Of a DNA stretch of 64,000 nucleotides, positions 52,783 through 62,134 are shown piece by piece. Positions within the stretch are counted from its first letter, which is position 1. Every line of letters starts with the position of its first letter. Source of the stretch: Betaproteobacteria bacterium (GTDB lineage: Bacteria > Pseudomonadota > Gammaproteobacteria > Burkholderiales > Burkholderiaceae_C). The notes under the pieces were generated by a model. It did not search any database, was not told the origin of the DNA, and saw nothing but the letters and a program-made list of their open reading frames with translations. The stretch lies in contig CANGHH010000021.1 of the NCBI GenBank assembly GCA_947453725.1, positions 1-64,000 on the forward strand. The letters are read 5' to 3'. Made by a program: the position numbers and the translations under genes.

Positions 52783-54192
52783 ATGAACGCCCCCACGCCC
52801 GAACACCACCTGCTGCGCCCCATCCCCGCCGACATGCTGGCCGCCCTGCGCGCGCGCTTCGGCGAACGCTGCAGCACCGCCGCTGCCGTGCGCGAACAGC
52901 ACGGGCGCGGGGAATCGGTCTACGACGCCGCGCCGCCGGAAGCGGTGGTGTTCTGCGAGAGCACCGCGGACGTCGCCTTCCTGGTCGGCCTGTGCCACCA
53001 GCACGCGGTGCCCGTGATCCCCTTCGGCGTGGGCAGTTCGCTCGAAGGCCATTTGCTGGCGGTGCAGGGCGGCGTCAGCGCCGACGTCAGCCGCATGAAC
53101 CACGTCGTGCAGGTCAACGCCGAAGACCTGACGGTGACCGTGCAGGCCGGCGTAACGCGCGAGCAGGTCAACCGCGAGATCAAGGACCTGGGCCTGTTCT
53201 TCCCCATCGACCCGGGCGCCAACGCCAGCCTGGGTGGCATGGCCGCCACGCGCGCCAGCGGTACCAACGCCGTGCGCTACGGCACCATGCGCGACAACGT
53301 GCTGGGGCTGACGGTGGTCACGGCCAGCGGCGAGGTCATCCACACCGGCAGCCGGGCGAAGAAGAGTGCAGCCGGCTACGACCTGACGCGGCTGATGATC
53401 GGCAGCGAAGGCACGCTGGGCGTGATCACCGAAATCACGCTGAAGCTCTACCCGCTGCCCGAGGCGGTGAGCGCGGCGATCTGCCATTTCCCCAGCATCG
53501 ATGCCGCGGTGCAGACCACCATCCTGCTCATCCAGATGGGCGTGCCCATCGCGCGTTGCGAACTGCTGGACGGCCACGCCATCCGCGCCGTCAACCGGCA
53601 CAGCAAGCTGGGGCTGCGCGAGGCGCCGATGCTGCTGATGGAATTCCACGGCAGCGCGGCCAGCGTGCAGGAGCAGGCCGAAACCGTGCAGGCGCTGGCG
53701 CGCGACCACGGCGGCGAAGACTTCCAGTGGGCAAAAACACCCGAAGAGCGCACCCGCCTGTGGGCCGCCCGCCACCAGGCCTATTTCGCGGCGCTGCAGT
53801 TGCGGCCCGGTTGCCGCTGCCAGAGCAGCGACACCTGCGTGCCCATCTCGCGGCTGGCCGAAAGCATCAACGACAGCATCGCCGAGGCCGAAGCCTCGGG
53901 CATCCCGTACTGGATCGTCGGCCACGTGGGCGACGGCAACTTCCACCTCAGCTACCTGATGGACCCGAACGACCCGCAGGAGATCGCCGAGGTCGAACGC
54001 CTGAACGTGCTGATGGTGCAGCGCGCCCTGCGCCTGGGGGGCACCTGCACCGGCGAGCACGGCATCGGCCTGCACAAGATGGGCTACCTGCTGGAAGAAG
54101 CGGGCGCCGGCGCAGTGGCGATGATGCGCAGCATCAAGCAGGCACTGGACCCGAAGAACATCATGAACCCGGGCAAGGTGTTCGCGGCCTGA
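52783..54192 (+). CDS. FAD-linked 2-hydroxyacid oxidase, GlcD/D-lactate dehydrogenase type
   Basis: 469 aa. The PCMH-type FAD domain has PFGVGSSLEGH, PIDPGANASLGG and the substrate-side GSEGTLGVITE. The C-terminal GlcD-like domain has the GHVGDGNFH metal/flavin histidines and ends in the usual LDPKNIMNPGKVF. It is similar to cytochrome-linked D-lactate or glycolate dehydrogenases; specificity is unresolved. It lies beside a YdiJ-type enzyme and a glyoxylate aminotransferase, suggesting 2-hydroxyacid/glyoxylate metabolism. Confidence 0.92.
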   Translation: MNAPTPEHHLLRPIPADMLAALRARFGERCSTAAAVREQHGRGESVYDAAPPEAVVFCESTADVAFLVGLCHQHAVPVIPFGVGSSLEGHLLAVQGGVSADVSRMNHVVQVNAEDLTVTVQAGVTREQVNREIKDLGLFFPIDPGANASLGGMAATRASGTNAVRYGTMRDNVLGLTVVTASGEVIHTGSRAKKSAAGYDLTRLMIGSEGTLGVITEITLKLYPLPEAVSAAICHFPSIDAAVQTTILLIQMGVPIARCELLDGHAIRAVNRHSKLGLREAPMLLMEFHGSAASVQEQAETVQALARDHGGEDFQWAKTPEERTRLWAARHQAYFAALQLRPGCRCQSSDTCVPISRLAESINDSIAEAEASGIPYWIVGHVGDGNFHLSYLMDPNDPQEIAEVERLNVLMVQRALRLGGTCTGEHGIGLHKMGYLLEEAGAGAVAMMRSIKQALDPKNIMNPGKVFAA

Positions 54193-54230
54193 GGCCGCTC
54201 CGCTGCGTTCGAGCAAGCCCGGATTAGGCG

Positions 54231-55112
54231 ATGGCGAGCAGGCGCTGGTGGCTGCTGATCGCCGTCGCAACGGCAGCATGCGCTGCTGCAGGCTGGCTGG
54301 GGCATGGCGAGCGTGCACCGGCGCCTGCGGCCAAACAAGCATCGGCGCAGGCCGCCTCGGCCACGCCGACAAACGGCGCAGCACGCCAAGGCGGCATCGC
54401 AAGCGCCTCAGCCGCCGGCGCACGCCCTGCCGCATCTGCGCTTCCAGCACCCCCAGGCAGACGCAGCGCTGGCCATTGGTGGGAGGAACTGGCCCTTGAT
54501 CCCGCCAGCAAACAGCAGCTGGTTCAGTCGGCCTTGAGCGGGCACCGGCCTGAACTCGCCGCCCAAGCCACGATGACCATCTGGCAGTGCGCGACGATGG
54601 AAAGCCGGGCCCACTCGGAGACGCCGGAGATGCGGAGGCAACAGCGCGACCTGTACCGTGACCAAGCTTTTGCGTTGGAGATGGAGGCCTTTGTCGACAG
54701 CCAACTGCGCCTGTGCCAAGCCCTGGATGCCTACAGCCGCGGTCAATGGGACCCGCTGATGCGTCTTGCCCTGCGCAGCGGGCCTGTCGGCACGGCCGCC
54801 GAGCTGATCCAAACGGCCCGGATGACGCCCTACGAGGAAGCAACTGTGGCTGAGGGTCTAGGCCCTCTGCAGCGCGACGCCCGCGGATGCCACGAAGAAT
54901 CGATGAGCCTGTTGTATGGGATGGCGGCCTCCCGAGCCGGTTTGCTTGCGGCAAACGAAAGCGCCGCCTACTGGCAGGTGCTGAAGTCGATGTATGAGGC
55001 GGGCACCGACGAACTGTCGCGGATCAAGCTGCAGGGGCTGCAAGCGCCGCCGGAGACTGAGCCAAGCGCCGATGTGCAACGCCTGGTCGACGAGATCAGC
55101 GCGCGCTGCTGA
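54231..55112 (+). CDS. Unrecognised secreted or membrane-anchored protein
   Basis: 293 aa. An N-terminal hydrophobic helix (about residues 6-22) acts as signal or anchor. A long Ala/Pro/Ser linker (about 28-75) follows, then a helical domain with several cysteines (in ATAAC, WQCATM, LRLCQAL, RGCHEES and the C-terminal ARC). Codon choice is looser and the GC content lower than in neighbouring genes, which suggests relaxed constraint or recent arrival. I do not recognise the family. It is placed between two FAD oxidase genes and faces the convergent ydiJ. Confidence 0.7.
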   Translation: MASRRWWLLIAVATAACAAAGWLGHGERAPAPAAKQASAQAASATPTNGAARQGGIASASAAGARPAASALPAPPGRRSAGHWWEELALDPASKQQLVQSALSGHRPELAAQATMTIWQCATMESRAHSETPEMRRQQRDLYRDQAFALEMEAFVDSQLRLCQALDAYSRGQWDPLMRLALRSGPVGTAAELIQTARMTPYEEATVAEGLGPLQRDARGCHEESMSLLYGMAASRAGLLAANESAAYWQVLKSMYEAGTDELSRIKLQGLQAPPETEPSADVQRLVDEISARC

Positions 55113-55149
55113 GCGCCGACTGCATCCCAGCGGCTGCGGCAGGAGCGTG

Positions 55150-58100
55150 TCAGAGCAGCGACGCCAGCAGCCGCGCCGCGTGGACCGCCTGCCGCTGTGC
55201 GCCGTCTTCGATCTGGTGCCGGCAACTGGTGCCGTCGGCGACGATGACCGCATCGGGCGCCTGGCGGATGGCCGGCAGCAGCGCCGCCTCGGCCATCTGC
55301 ATCGAGACCTCGAAATGCGCCGCCTCGTAGCCGAAGGCGCCGGCCATGCCGCAGCAGGAACTTTCGATCAGCTGCGGCTGCGCGCCCGGAATCAGCTTCA
55401 GCACATCGAGGATGGGGCTGACCGCACCGAAGGCTTTCTGGTGGCAGTGGCCGTGGACCAGCAAGGGCTGGTTCAGCGGCTTGAAGGCCACGGCGAAGCG
55501 CCCGGCCTTGGCTTCGCGGGCGATGAATTCCTCGAACAGCAGCGCTTGCGCAGCCACGGTTTCGGCCTTGGCGCCCAGGCCCAGCACCAGCGCTTCGTCG
55601 CGCAGCGTCAACAGGCAGGACGGTTCCAGGCCGACGACGGCGATGCCGGCCTGGGCCAGCGGCAGCAGCGCATCGAGCAGCCCACCGAGGGCGGCCTTGG
55701 CCTCGGCGATCAGCCCGGCGCCCAGGTAGGTGCGGCCGCAGCAGTGGTGGCCGCCGGTCTTTTCGACGGTGTGCAGCTGGTAGCCGGCTGCGTGCAGCAC
55801 CTGCGCGGCGGCCAGCGCGTTTTCGGTTTCGAAGCCGCCGTTGAAGGTGTCGACGAAGAGCACCGCCACCTTGCCGCCGCGCTGGGCGGTGGCGATGGCC
55901 GCGTCGGCCGTCACGAAAGGTGTGGCGGGCTGGGTCTTCCAGAACGTATCGGCCCGCCAGGCGGGCAGGCTGCGCTGCGCCGAAAGGCCCAGCCAGCGTT
56001 CACCCAGCCGCCGCAGCAGCGGGCTGCGGTTGCGCCAGTTGGCGAGGCCCGCGATGCGCCCCAGCGCGTGGATCTGCCGCGGCACGTTGGCGATCAGCTG
56101 GTCCTTCAGCGTGTGCCCGTGGCGCGCCTTGTACTGCGCGGTGAACTCGATCTTCATCCGCGCCATGTCCACGCCCGTCGGACAGTCGCGCTTGCAGCCT
56201 TTGCAGCTGACGCACAGGTCCATCGCTTCGGCGACCGCGTCGGAGGTGAACGCGTCCGCGCCCAACTGCCCCGACAGCGCCAGCCGCAACGTGTTGGCGC
56301 GGCCCCGGGTGACATGCTGCTCGTCGCGCGTGACGCGGTAGCTCGGGCACATCGTGCCGGCATCAAACTTCCGGCAGTGGCCGTTGTTGTTGCACATCTC
56401 GACCGCCATCGCCAGGCCGCCGGTCGGGTCGCCGCCGCTGCCGGGCGCGGTGGTCTGCTCGGTGACGGGGTCGGCCTTGACGTTCCAGGCCGACCAGTCC
56501 AGCACCGGCTTGATTTCAATGCGTTTGTAGGGCTGCGGCGCGCCGGCCGGCGCGAAGCGGAACAGCGCGCCGGCGTCCATCTTCGGCGGGTCGATGATCT
56601 TGCCGGGGTTCAGCAGGCTCGAAGGGTCGAACTCGGTCTTGATCGCGCGCAGCGCCTCGTTCAGCTTCGGGCCGAACTGCCACTGGATCCATTCGCCGCG
56701 GCACAGCCCGTCGCCGTGTTCGCCGCTGTAGGCGCCCTTGAATTTCCGCACCAGCGCGGCGGCTTCTTCGGCGATGGCGCGCATCTTCGCCGCGCCGCCT
56801 TCCCGCCCGCCCTGGCGCATGTCCAGGATCGGCCGCACGTGCAGCGTGCCGACGCTGGCGTGGGCGTACCAGGTGCCGCGCGTGCCGTGGCGGGCGAAGA
56901 CCTCGGTCAGGGCATCGGTGTACTCGGCCAGGTGGACCAGCGGCACCGCGCAGTCCTCGATGAAGCTGACCGGCTTGCCGTCGCCCTTCAGGCTCATCAT
57001 GATGTTGAGGCCGGCCTTGCGCACCTCCCACAGGTTCTTCTGCGGCGCTTCATCGGGCATCTCGACAACGCTGCCGGGCAGGCCCAGATCGCCCATCAGC
57101 GCGACCAGGTCGCGCAGCTGGCGCAGCAGCACGCTGCGCTCGGCACCGGCGAATTCCACCAGCAGGATGGCAGCCGGTTGGCCGATCAGCGCGGTCTCGA
57201 CCGTCGGCCTGAAAGCCGGGTTGGCCAGGCTCAGTTCGATCATCGTGCGGTCGACCAGCTCGACCGCCGTCGGCCCCAGCTTGACGATGTGCTGGGCGGC
57301 GTCCATCGCCTGGTGGAAGTTCGCGAAATTGACCACGCCCAGTACCTTGGCACGCGGCAGCTCGGTCAGTTGCAGCGTGAGCGTCTTGGTCAGCGCCAGC
57401 GTGCCTTCGCTGCCGACCAGCAAATGGGCCAGGTTGACGCTGCCGTCGGCGGTGTAGGGCTTCTCGCTCTGCGGGTGGAAGAGGTCGAGGTTGTAGCCGG
57501 CGACGCGGCGCAGCACCTTCGGCCACTGTGCTTCGATCTCGGCGCGGTGATGCTCGGCCAGGCCGCGCACGAAGCCCGCGATCTGCGCGGCGCGGCCGCT
57601 GAGGCCGGCGACCGGGCCGAAGTCCAGCAAGTCGCCGTCGGCCAGCCAGGCCTGCGCGCCGACCACGTTGTGGACCATGTTGCCGTAGGCGATGGAGCGG
57701 CTGCCGCAGCTGTTGTTGCCCGCCATGCCGCCCAGCGTGGCCTGCGCGCTGGTCGAGACATCGACCGGAAACCACAGGCCGTGCGGCTTCAGCTGCGCGT
57801 TCAGGTGGTCCAGCACCAGCCCCGGCTCGACGGTGGCGCGGCGCGCCGCGAGGTCGACGTCCAGCACCCGGCGCAGGTGCTTGCTGTGGTCGATGACCAG
57901 GGCCGCACCGGTCGTCTGTCCGCACTGGCTGGTGCCGCCGCCGCGCGCCAGCACGGGCACTTTCAGCTCGCGCGCGATGGCCAGTGCCGTGGCCGCCTCT
58001 TCCGGCGTGGTCGGCACGAAGACGCCGACCGGCATGATCTGGTAGATCGACGCGTCGGTGGCGTAACGGCCCCGGCTGGCGGCGTCGAAATGCACCTCGC

Positions 58101-58215
58101 CCCGCGTCTCGCGGCGCAGGCGCTGCGCCAAGGCGTGGCAGACCTCGTTGGGCGGCAGGGCCGCGTGCGGATGGCTGGCGTTCGAGGTGGCTTCGGTGCT
58201 CATGTCGGCCGACAT
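55150..58215 (-). CDS. ydiJ: FAD/4Fe-4S D-2-hydroxyglutarate dehydrogenase-like oxidoreductase, YdiJ type
   Basis: About 1021 aa (start 58215; an ATG at 58203 is also possible), close to the E. coli YdiJ length. The N-terminal FAD domain has ARGGGTSQCGQ, GGMAGNNSCGSRS and GSEGTLALT. The middle holds an Fe-S cluster motif CVSCKGCKRDCPTGVD. The C-terminus has CCG-type domains: GHHCCGR, GHCHQKA and SSCCGMAG. YdiJ oxidises D-2-hydroxyglutarate, a by-product of SerA; that activity here is inferred from architecture. Confidence 0.92.
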   Translation of the reverse strand: MSADMSTEATSNASHPHAALPPNEVCHALAQRLRRETRGEVHFDAASRGRYATDASIYQIMPVGVFVPTTPEEAATALAIARELKVPVLARGGGTSQCGQTTGAALVIDHSKHLRRVLDVDLAARRATVEPGLVLDHLNAQLKPHGLWFPVDVSTSAQATLGGMAGNNSCGSRSIAYGNMVHNVVGAQAWLADGDLLDFGPVAGLSGRAAQIAGFVRGLAEHHRAEIEAQWPKVLRRVAGYNLDLFHPQSEKPYTADGSVNLAHLLVGSEGTLALTKTLTLQLTELPRAKVLGVVNFANFHQAMDAAQHIVKLGPTAVELVDRTMIELSLANPAFRPTVETALIGQPAAILLVEFAGAERSVLLRQLRDLVALMGDLGLPGSVVEMPDEAPQKNLWEVRKAGLNIMMSLKGDGKPVSFIEDCAVPLVHLAEYTDALTEVFARHGTRGTWYAHASVGTLHVRPILDMRQGGREGGAAKMRAIAEEAAALVRKFKGAYSGEHGDGLCRGEWIQWQFGPKLNEALRAIKTEFDPSSLLNPGKIIDPPKMDAGALFRFAPAGAPQPYKRIEIKPVLDWSAWNVKADPVTEQTTAPGSGGDPTGGLAMAVEMCNNNGHCRKFDAGTMCPSYRVTRDEQHVTRGRANTLRLALSGQLGADAFTSDAVAEAMDLCVSCKGCKRDCPTGVDMARMKIEFTAQYKARHGHTLKDQLIANVPRQIHALGRIAGLANWRNRSPLLRRLGERWLGLSAQRSLPAWRADTFWKTQPATPFVTADAAIATAQRGGKVAVLFVDTFNGGFETENALAAAQVLHAAGYQLHTVEKTGGHHCCGRTYLGAGLIAEAKAALGGLLDALLPLAQAGIAVVGLEPSCLLTLRDEALVLGLGAKAETVAAQALLFEEFIAREAKAGRFAVAFKPLNQPLLVHGHCHQKAFGAVSPILDVLKLIPGAQPQLIESSCCGMAGAFGYEAAHFEVSMQMAEAALLPAIRQAPDAVIVADGTSCRHQIEDGAQRQAVHAARLLASLL

Positions 58216-58340
58216 TCTGCCCGCGCCACTGGGCCGCAATGGGCCGGTCTGCGCACAGGGAAACTCACCGGACACCGCAGCCCTGCCGCGTGCCAGACTG
58301 ACCGCCCCAAAGCGTCCCGAAAATCCATCCTGCTCGCCCC

Positions 58341-59558
58341 ATGCTCAAGCTCGACGCCCACCCCACCGGCCGCCACTTCCTGAATATCCCCGGTCCCAGC
58401 CCGGTGCCCGACCGCATCCTGCGGGCGATGAGCCTGCCCACCATCGACCACCGCGGCCCCGAATTCGGCGCGCTCGGCCTGCAGGTGCTGGCCGGCATGC
58501 GCACGGTCTTCAAGACCCGCCACCCGGTGGTGATCTACGCCGCATCGGGCACCGGCGGCTGGGAGGCGGCGCTGTGCAACACGCTGAGCCCCGGCGACCA
58601 GGTGCTGATGTACGCAGGCGGCCAGTTCGCCATGCTGTGGCACAAGATCGCGGTCAAGCTGGGCATCCAGGCCGAATTCCTCAGCCTGCCCGGCACCGAC
58701 GAAGCCACCGGCCTGCCGCTGGCCTGGCGCCACGGTGTGCAGGCCGCGCTGATCGAAGAGCGGCTGCGGGCCGACGCCGGCCACGCGATCCGGGCGGTCT
58801 GCGTGGTCCACAACGAAACCTCGACCGGCGTGACGAGCGACATCGCCGCGGTGCGCCGCGCCATCGACGCTGCGGGCCACCCGGCGCTGCTGATGGTCGA
58901 CACCGTCTCGGGCCTGGGCAGCGCCGACTACCGCCACGACGAATGGGGCGTCGACGTCGCCGTCGCCGGTTCGCAGAAGGGCTTGATGCTGCCGCCGGGC
59001 ATCGGCATGAACGCGCTGTCGCCGCGCGCCATCGAGGCCAGCAGGAGCGCGCGGCTGCCCAAGGCCTACTGGGGCTGGGACGAGATGCTGGAGATGAACC
59101 AGACCGGCTACTTCCCCAGCACGCCCAACACCAATTTGCTCTATGGCCTGCACGAGGCGCTGGACATGCTGCAGGAAGAAGGCCTGGACGCCGTCTTCGC
59201 GCGCCACCAGCGCTGGGGCGCCGGCGTGCGGGCGGCCGTGCGCGGCTGGGGCTTGCCCATCCAGTGCGCCGACGAAGCCCTGCATTCGCCGGTACTGACC
59301 GGCGTGGTGCTGCCGGCCGGCGTCGATGCCGACGCGCTGCGCCGGCTGATCCTGCAGCGCTTCGATCTGTCCCTGGGCATGGGCCTGGGCCAGTTGAAAG
59401 GCCGCATGTTCCGCATCGGGCACCTCGGCGACAGCAACGACCTGACGCTGCTGGCCGCGCTGGCCGGCTGCGAGATGGGGATGAAGCTGGCGGGCGTGCG
59501 GCTGGCCGGCAGCGGCGTGCAGGCCGCGATGGACCACTTCGCCGCGCACGCAGCCTGA
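58341..59558 (+). CDS. Alanine/serine-glyoxylate aminotransferase
   Basis: 405 aa PLP class V enzyme. NIPGPSPVP opens the protein, the PLP Lys is in AGSQKGLMLPPG, and the phosphate/ring contacts are in SGTGGWEA and VDTVSGLGS. This group moves amino groups from serine or alanine to glyoxylate. The flanking 2-hydroxyacid oxidases suggest glyoxylate metabolism, though the Bug-type binding protein behind it could also define an uptake-degradation unit. Confidence 0.92.
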   Translation: MLKLDAHPTGRHFLNIPGPSPVPDRILRAMSLPTIDHRGPEFGALGLQVLAGMRTVFKTRHPVVIYAASGTGGWEAALCNTLSPGDQVLMYAGGQFAMLWHKIAVKLGIQAEFLSLPGTDEATGLPLAWRHGVQAALIEERLRADAGHAIRAVCVVHNETSTGVTSDIAAVRRAIDAAGHPALLMVDTVSGLGSADYRHDEWGVDVAVAGSQKGLMLPPGIGMNALSPRAIEASRSARLPKAYWGWDEMLEMNQTGYFPSTPNTNLLYGLHEALDMLQEEGLDAVFARHQRWGAGVRAAVRGWGLPIQCADEALHSPVLTGVVLPAGVDADALRRLILQRFDLSLGMGLGQLKGRMFRIGHLGDSNDLTLLAALAGCEMGMKLAGVRLAGSGVQAAMDHFAAHAA

Positions 59559-59590
59559 GCCCTGTCGGAAGACCCATGCCGGAGACAAGC

Positions 59591-60565
59591 ATGCAAAGAC
59601 GCACCCTGATCCAAGGCGCCGCCGCCGCGCTGGCCGTGCCGCAAGCCTGGGCACAAAGCACATGGCCGAGCGGGCCGGTGCGCATCATCGTCGGCTTCCC
59701 GCCCGGCGGCGGCACCGACGCGCTGGCCCGCGTGGTCGGCCAGAAGCTGGGCGTGATGTGGGGCCACCAGGTCATTGTCGAGAACAAGGGCGGCGCGGCC
59801 GGCCTGCTGGCCGCCGAGTACGTGGCCCAGCAGCCCAGCGACGGCGCCACGCTGCTGATGGCCCACATCAACAGCCACGCGCTGGGGCCCGCGCTGCAGC
59901 CGGGCAAGCTGCGCTACAGCGTCGAGCGCGACTTCACCCCGCTGGTGCTGGTCGGCGTCACCCCCAACCTGCTGATCGCCCACCCGGGCGCGCCGAACAA
60001 GAGCGTGAAAGACGTCGTGGCGCTGTGCAAGGCCGAACCCGGCAAGATCGCTTTCGGCTCGGCCGGCCCCGGCTCGGCCCAGCACCTGGCGCTGGAGATG
60101 TTCAAGACGCGGGCCTCGGTCGACGCCATCCACATTCCCTACAAGGGCAGCGGCCCGCTGCTGACCGACCTGATCGGCGGGCAGATCCAGTACAGCTTCG
60201 AGACCATGACCGCCGCCACGCCGCACGTGAAGAGCGGCAAGGTCATCGCCGTCGCCCAGACCCGCCTGAAGCGCGCCAAAGGTCACCCCGGCGTGCCGAC
60301 GATGCAGGAACAGGGCTACGAGGGTTTCGACGCCACCACCTGGTACGGCCTGGCGGGTCCGGGCAAGCTGCCGGCCGCCATCGCCGACAAGATCAACCGC
60401 GACGTCAACACCGTGCTGGCGCTGCCCGACGTGCAGGAAAAGATGGACAACTACGGCGCCGAAGACGGCGGCGGCACGCGCGAGAAGTTCGCGGCCTTCA
60501 TCGCCAGCGAACAGCTCAAATGGGCGCGGGTGGTCAAGGAAGGCAATGTGCGCGTCGAGAGCTGA
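59591..60565 (+). CDS. Bug-family (tripartite tricarboxylate transporter) substrate-binding protein
   Basis: 324 aa. The signal peptide (about residues 1-22) ends QAWAQS. The mature protein starts WPSGPVRIIVGFPPGGGTD, the hallmark of Bug/TctC proteins, which are greatly expanded in Burkholderiales. GGAG lies 6 nt before the ATG at 59591; an in-frame ATG at 59576 is less likely. No TctA/TctB membrane genes are adjacent. It follows the aminotransferase by 32 bp and is probably co-transcribed. Confidence 0.94.
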   Translation: MQRRTLIQGAAAALAVPQAWAQSTWPSGPVRIIVGFPPGGGTDALARVVGQKLGVMWGHQVIVENKGGAAGLLAAEYVAQQPSDGATLLMAHINSHALGPALQPGKLRYSVERDFTPLVLVGVTPNLLIAHPGAPNKSVKDVVALCKAEPGKIAFGSAGPGSAQHLALEMFKTRASVDAIHIPYKGSGPLLTDLIGGQIQYSFETMTAATPHVKSGKVIAVAQTRLKRAKGHPGVPTMQEQGYEGFDATTWYGLAGPGKLPAAIADKINRDVNTVLALPDVQEKMDNYGAEDGGGTREKFAAFIASEQLKWARVVKEGNVRVES

Positions 60566-60583
60566 AGCGGCCCGACAGGGCCC

Positions 60584-62134
60584 TCAGCTCGGCGAGGGCA
60601 CCGTCCAGCGCTTGGTCACCTCGCCCTGGGCATTCGCGCTTTCCAGGTGAACGCCGAAGCCCCAGAGCCGCGCCACATGCTTCATCACTTCCTGGCCACT
60701 GTCGTGCAAGGGCCGGTCGTTGTGCTGAAAGTGGCGCAAGGTCAGTGACCGGTCGCCACGCAGATTGACATTCCAGACCTGGATATTGGGTTCGCGGCTG
60801 CCCAGGTCGTACTGGCGCGACAAGGCTTCGCGCACGCGCCGGTAGCCCGCGTCGTCGTGGATGGCGCTGACTTCGTATTCGCTTTTCTTCTCGTCGTCGG
60901 AGATCGCGAACAGCCGAAAGTCACGCATCAGCTTGGGCGACAGGTACTGGCCGATGAAGCTCTCGTCCTTGAAGTTGCGCATCGCGTGGTCCAGCACCGG
61001 CAGCCAGGGCTTGCCGGCGATGTCGGGGAACCACTGCCGGTCTTCGTCGGTCGGCGCGTCGCAGATGCGCTGGATGTCGGTGTACATCGCGAAGCCCAGC
61101 GCATAGGGGTTGAAGCCGCTGTAGTTTCGGTGGCCGACCGGCGGCTGGGCGATGACGTTGGTGTGCGAAGTCAGCCATTCGATCATCACACCATCGGTCA
61201 GGAAACCGTCGTCGTACATGGTGTTCAGCAGCTTGTGATGCCAGAAGGTGGCCCAGCCTTCGTTCATCACCTGCGTCTGGCGCTGCGGGTAGAAGTACTG
61301 CGCCACCTTGCGCACGATGCGCACGATCTCGCGCTGCCAGGGTTCGAGCAGCGGCGCGTTCTTCTCGATGAAATACAGCAGGTTCTCCTGCGGTTCATCG
61401 GGGAAGCGCTTGGCCTCGGGCGCGCTGCCTTCCTTTTCGGCGCGCCGTGGCAGCGTGCGCCACAGGTCATTGACCTGGCGCTGGGCGTGTTCTTCGCGGT
61501 CGATGCGCTCGCTGATCTCCTGCGCCAGGGTCTTGCGGCTGGGCCGGCGGTACCGGTCGACGCCGTGGTTGCTCAAGGCATGGCAACTGTCGAGGAAGGC
61601 TTCGACGGTTTCCACGCCGTGCTTCTCTTCGCAGGCCGCGACGTACTGCTTGGCGTAGACCAGGTAGTCGATGATCGACGCCGCATCCGTCCACATCCGG
61701 AACAGGTAATTGCCCTTGAAGAAACTGTTGTGGCCGTATGCCGCGTGCGCGATGACCAGGGCCTGCATCGCCAGCGTGTTCTCTTCCATCAGGTAGCTGA
61801 TGCAGGGGTTGCTGTTGATGACGATCTCGTAAGCCAGGCCCATGTGGCCGCGCTTGTAATTCTTCTCGGTCGAAATGAATTCCTTGCCGTAACTCCAGTG
61901 GCGGTAATTCACCGGCATGCCCGAACTGGAATAGGCGTCCATCATCTGCTCGGCGGTGATGATTTCCAGCTGGTTGGGGTAGGTGTCCAGCCCGAAACGC
62001 TCGGCCGTCGCGCGGATCGTGCGGTGGTAGGTTTCGATCAGCTCGAAGGACCAGTCGCTGGTGGCTGGCAGGTGTTCGCTGGGGCGCTGCAGCAGTGGCA
62101 GGGGAGCGTCGAGTGAGAGCGGGCGTGGTTTCAT
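60584..62134 (-). CDS. ycgB: SpoVR-family protein YcgB
   Basis: 516 aa. Long conserved SpoVR segments are visible: YPNQLEIITAEQMMDAYSS, HGHNSFF-like AAYGHNSFFKGN, VMNEGWATFWHH and GFNPYALGF. The biochemical role is unknown; in enterobacteria it is a stress/stationary-phase gene linked to yeaGH. The start at 62134 overlaps the yeaH stop by 4 bp (ATGA), so it is the third gene of the prkA-yeaH-ycgB operon. Confidence 0.95.
   Translation of the reverse strand: MKPRPLSLDAPLPLLQRPSEHLPATSDWSFELIETYHRTIRATAERFGLDTYPNQLEIITAEQMMDAYSSSGMPVNYRHWSYGKEFISTEKNYKRGHMGLAYEIVINSNPCISYLMEENTLAMQALVIAHAAYGHNSFFKGNYLFRMWTDAASIIDYLVYAKQYVAACEEKHGVETVEAFLDSCHALSNHGVDRYRRPSRKTLAQEISERIDREEHAQRQVNDLWRTLPRRAEKEGSAPEAKRFPDEPQENLLYFIEKNAPLLEPWQREIVRIVRKVAQYFYPQRQTQVMNEGWATFWHHKLLNTMYDDGFLTDGVMIEWLTSHTNVIAQPPVGHRNYSGFNPYALGFAMYTDIQRICDAPTDEDRQWFPDIAGKPWLPVLDHAMRNFKDESFIGQYLSPKLMRDFRLFAISDDEKKSEYEVSAIHDDAGYRRVREALSRQYDLGSREPNIQVWNVNLRGDRSLTLRHFQHNDRPLHDSGQEVMKHVARLWGFGVHLESANAQGEVTKRWTVPSPS

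Noticed and set aside
52048..54954. 968-codon minus-strand frame spanning the FAD oxidase and cobalamin adenosyltransferase genes
   Set aside because: Only its C-terminal 191 codons encode a recognisable protein (PduO-type ATR); the rest is antisense to a well-supported gene.
54994..58383. 1129-codon plus-strand frame opposite ydiJ
   Set aside because: Composition is His/Gln/Arg-rich without motifs; the minus strand encodes a full YdiJ-type enzyme.
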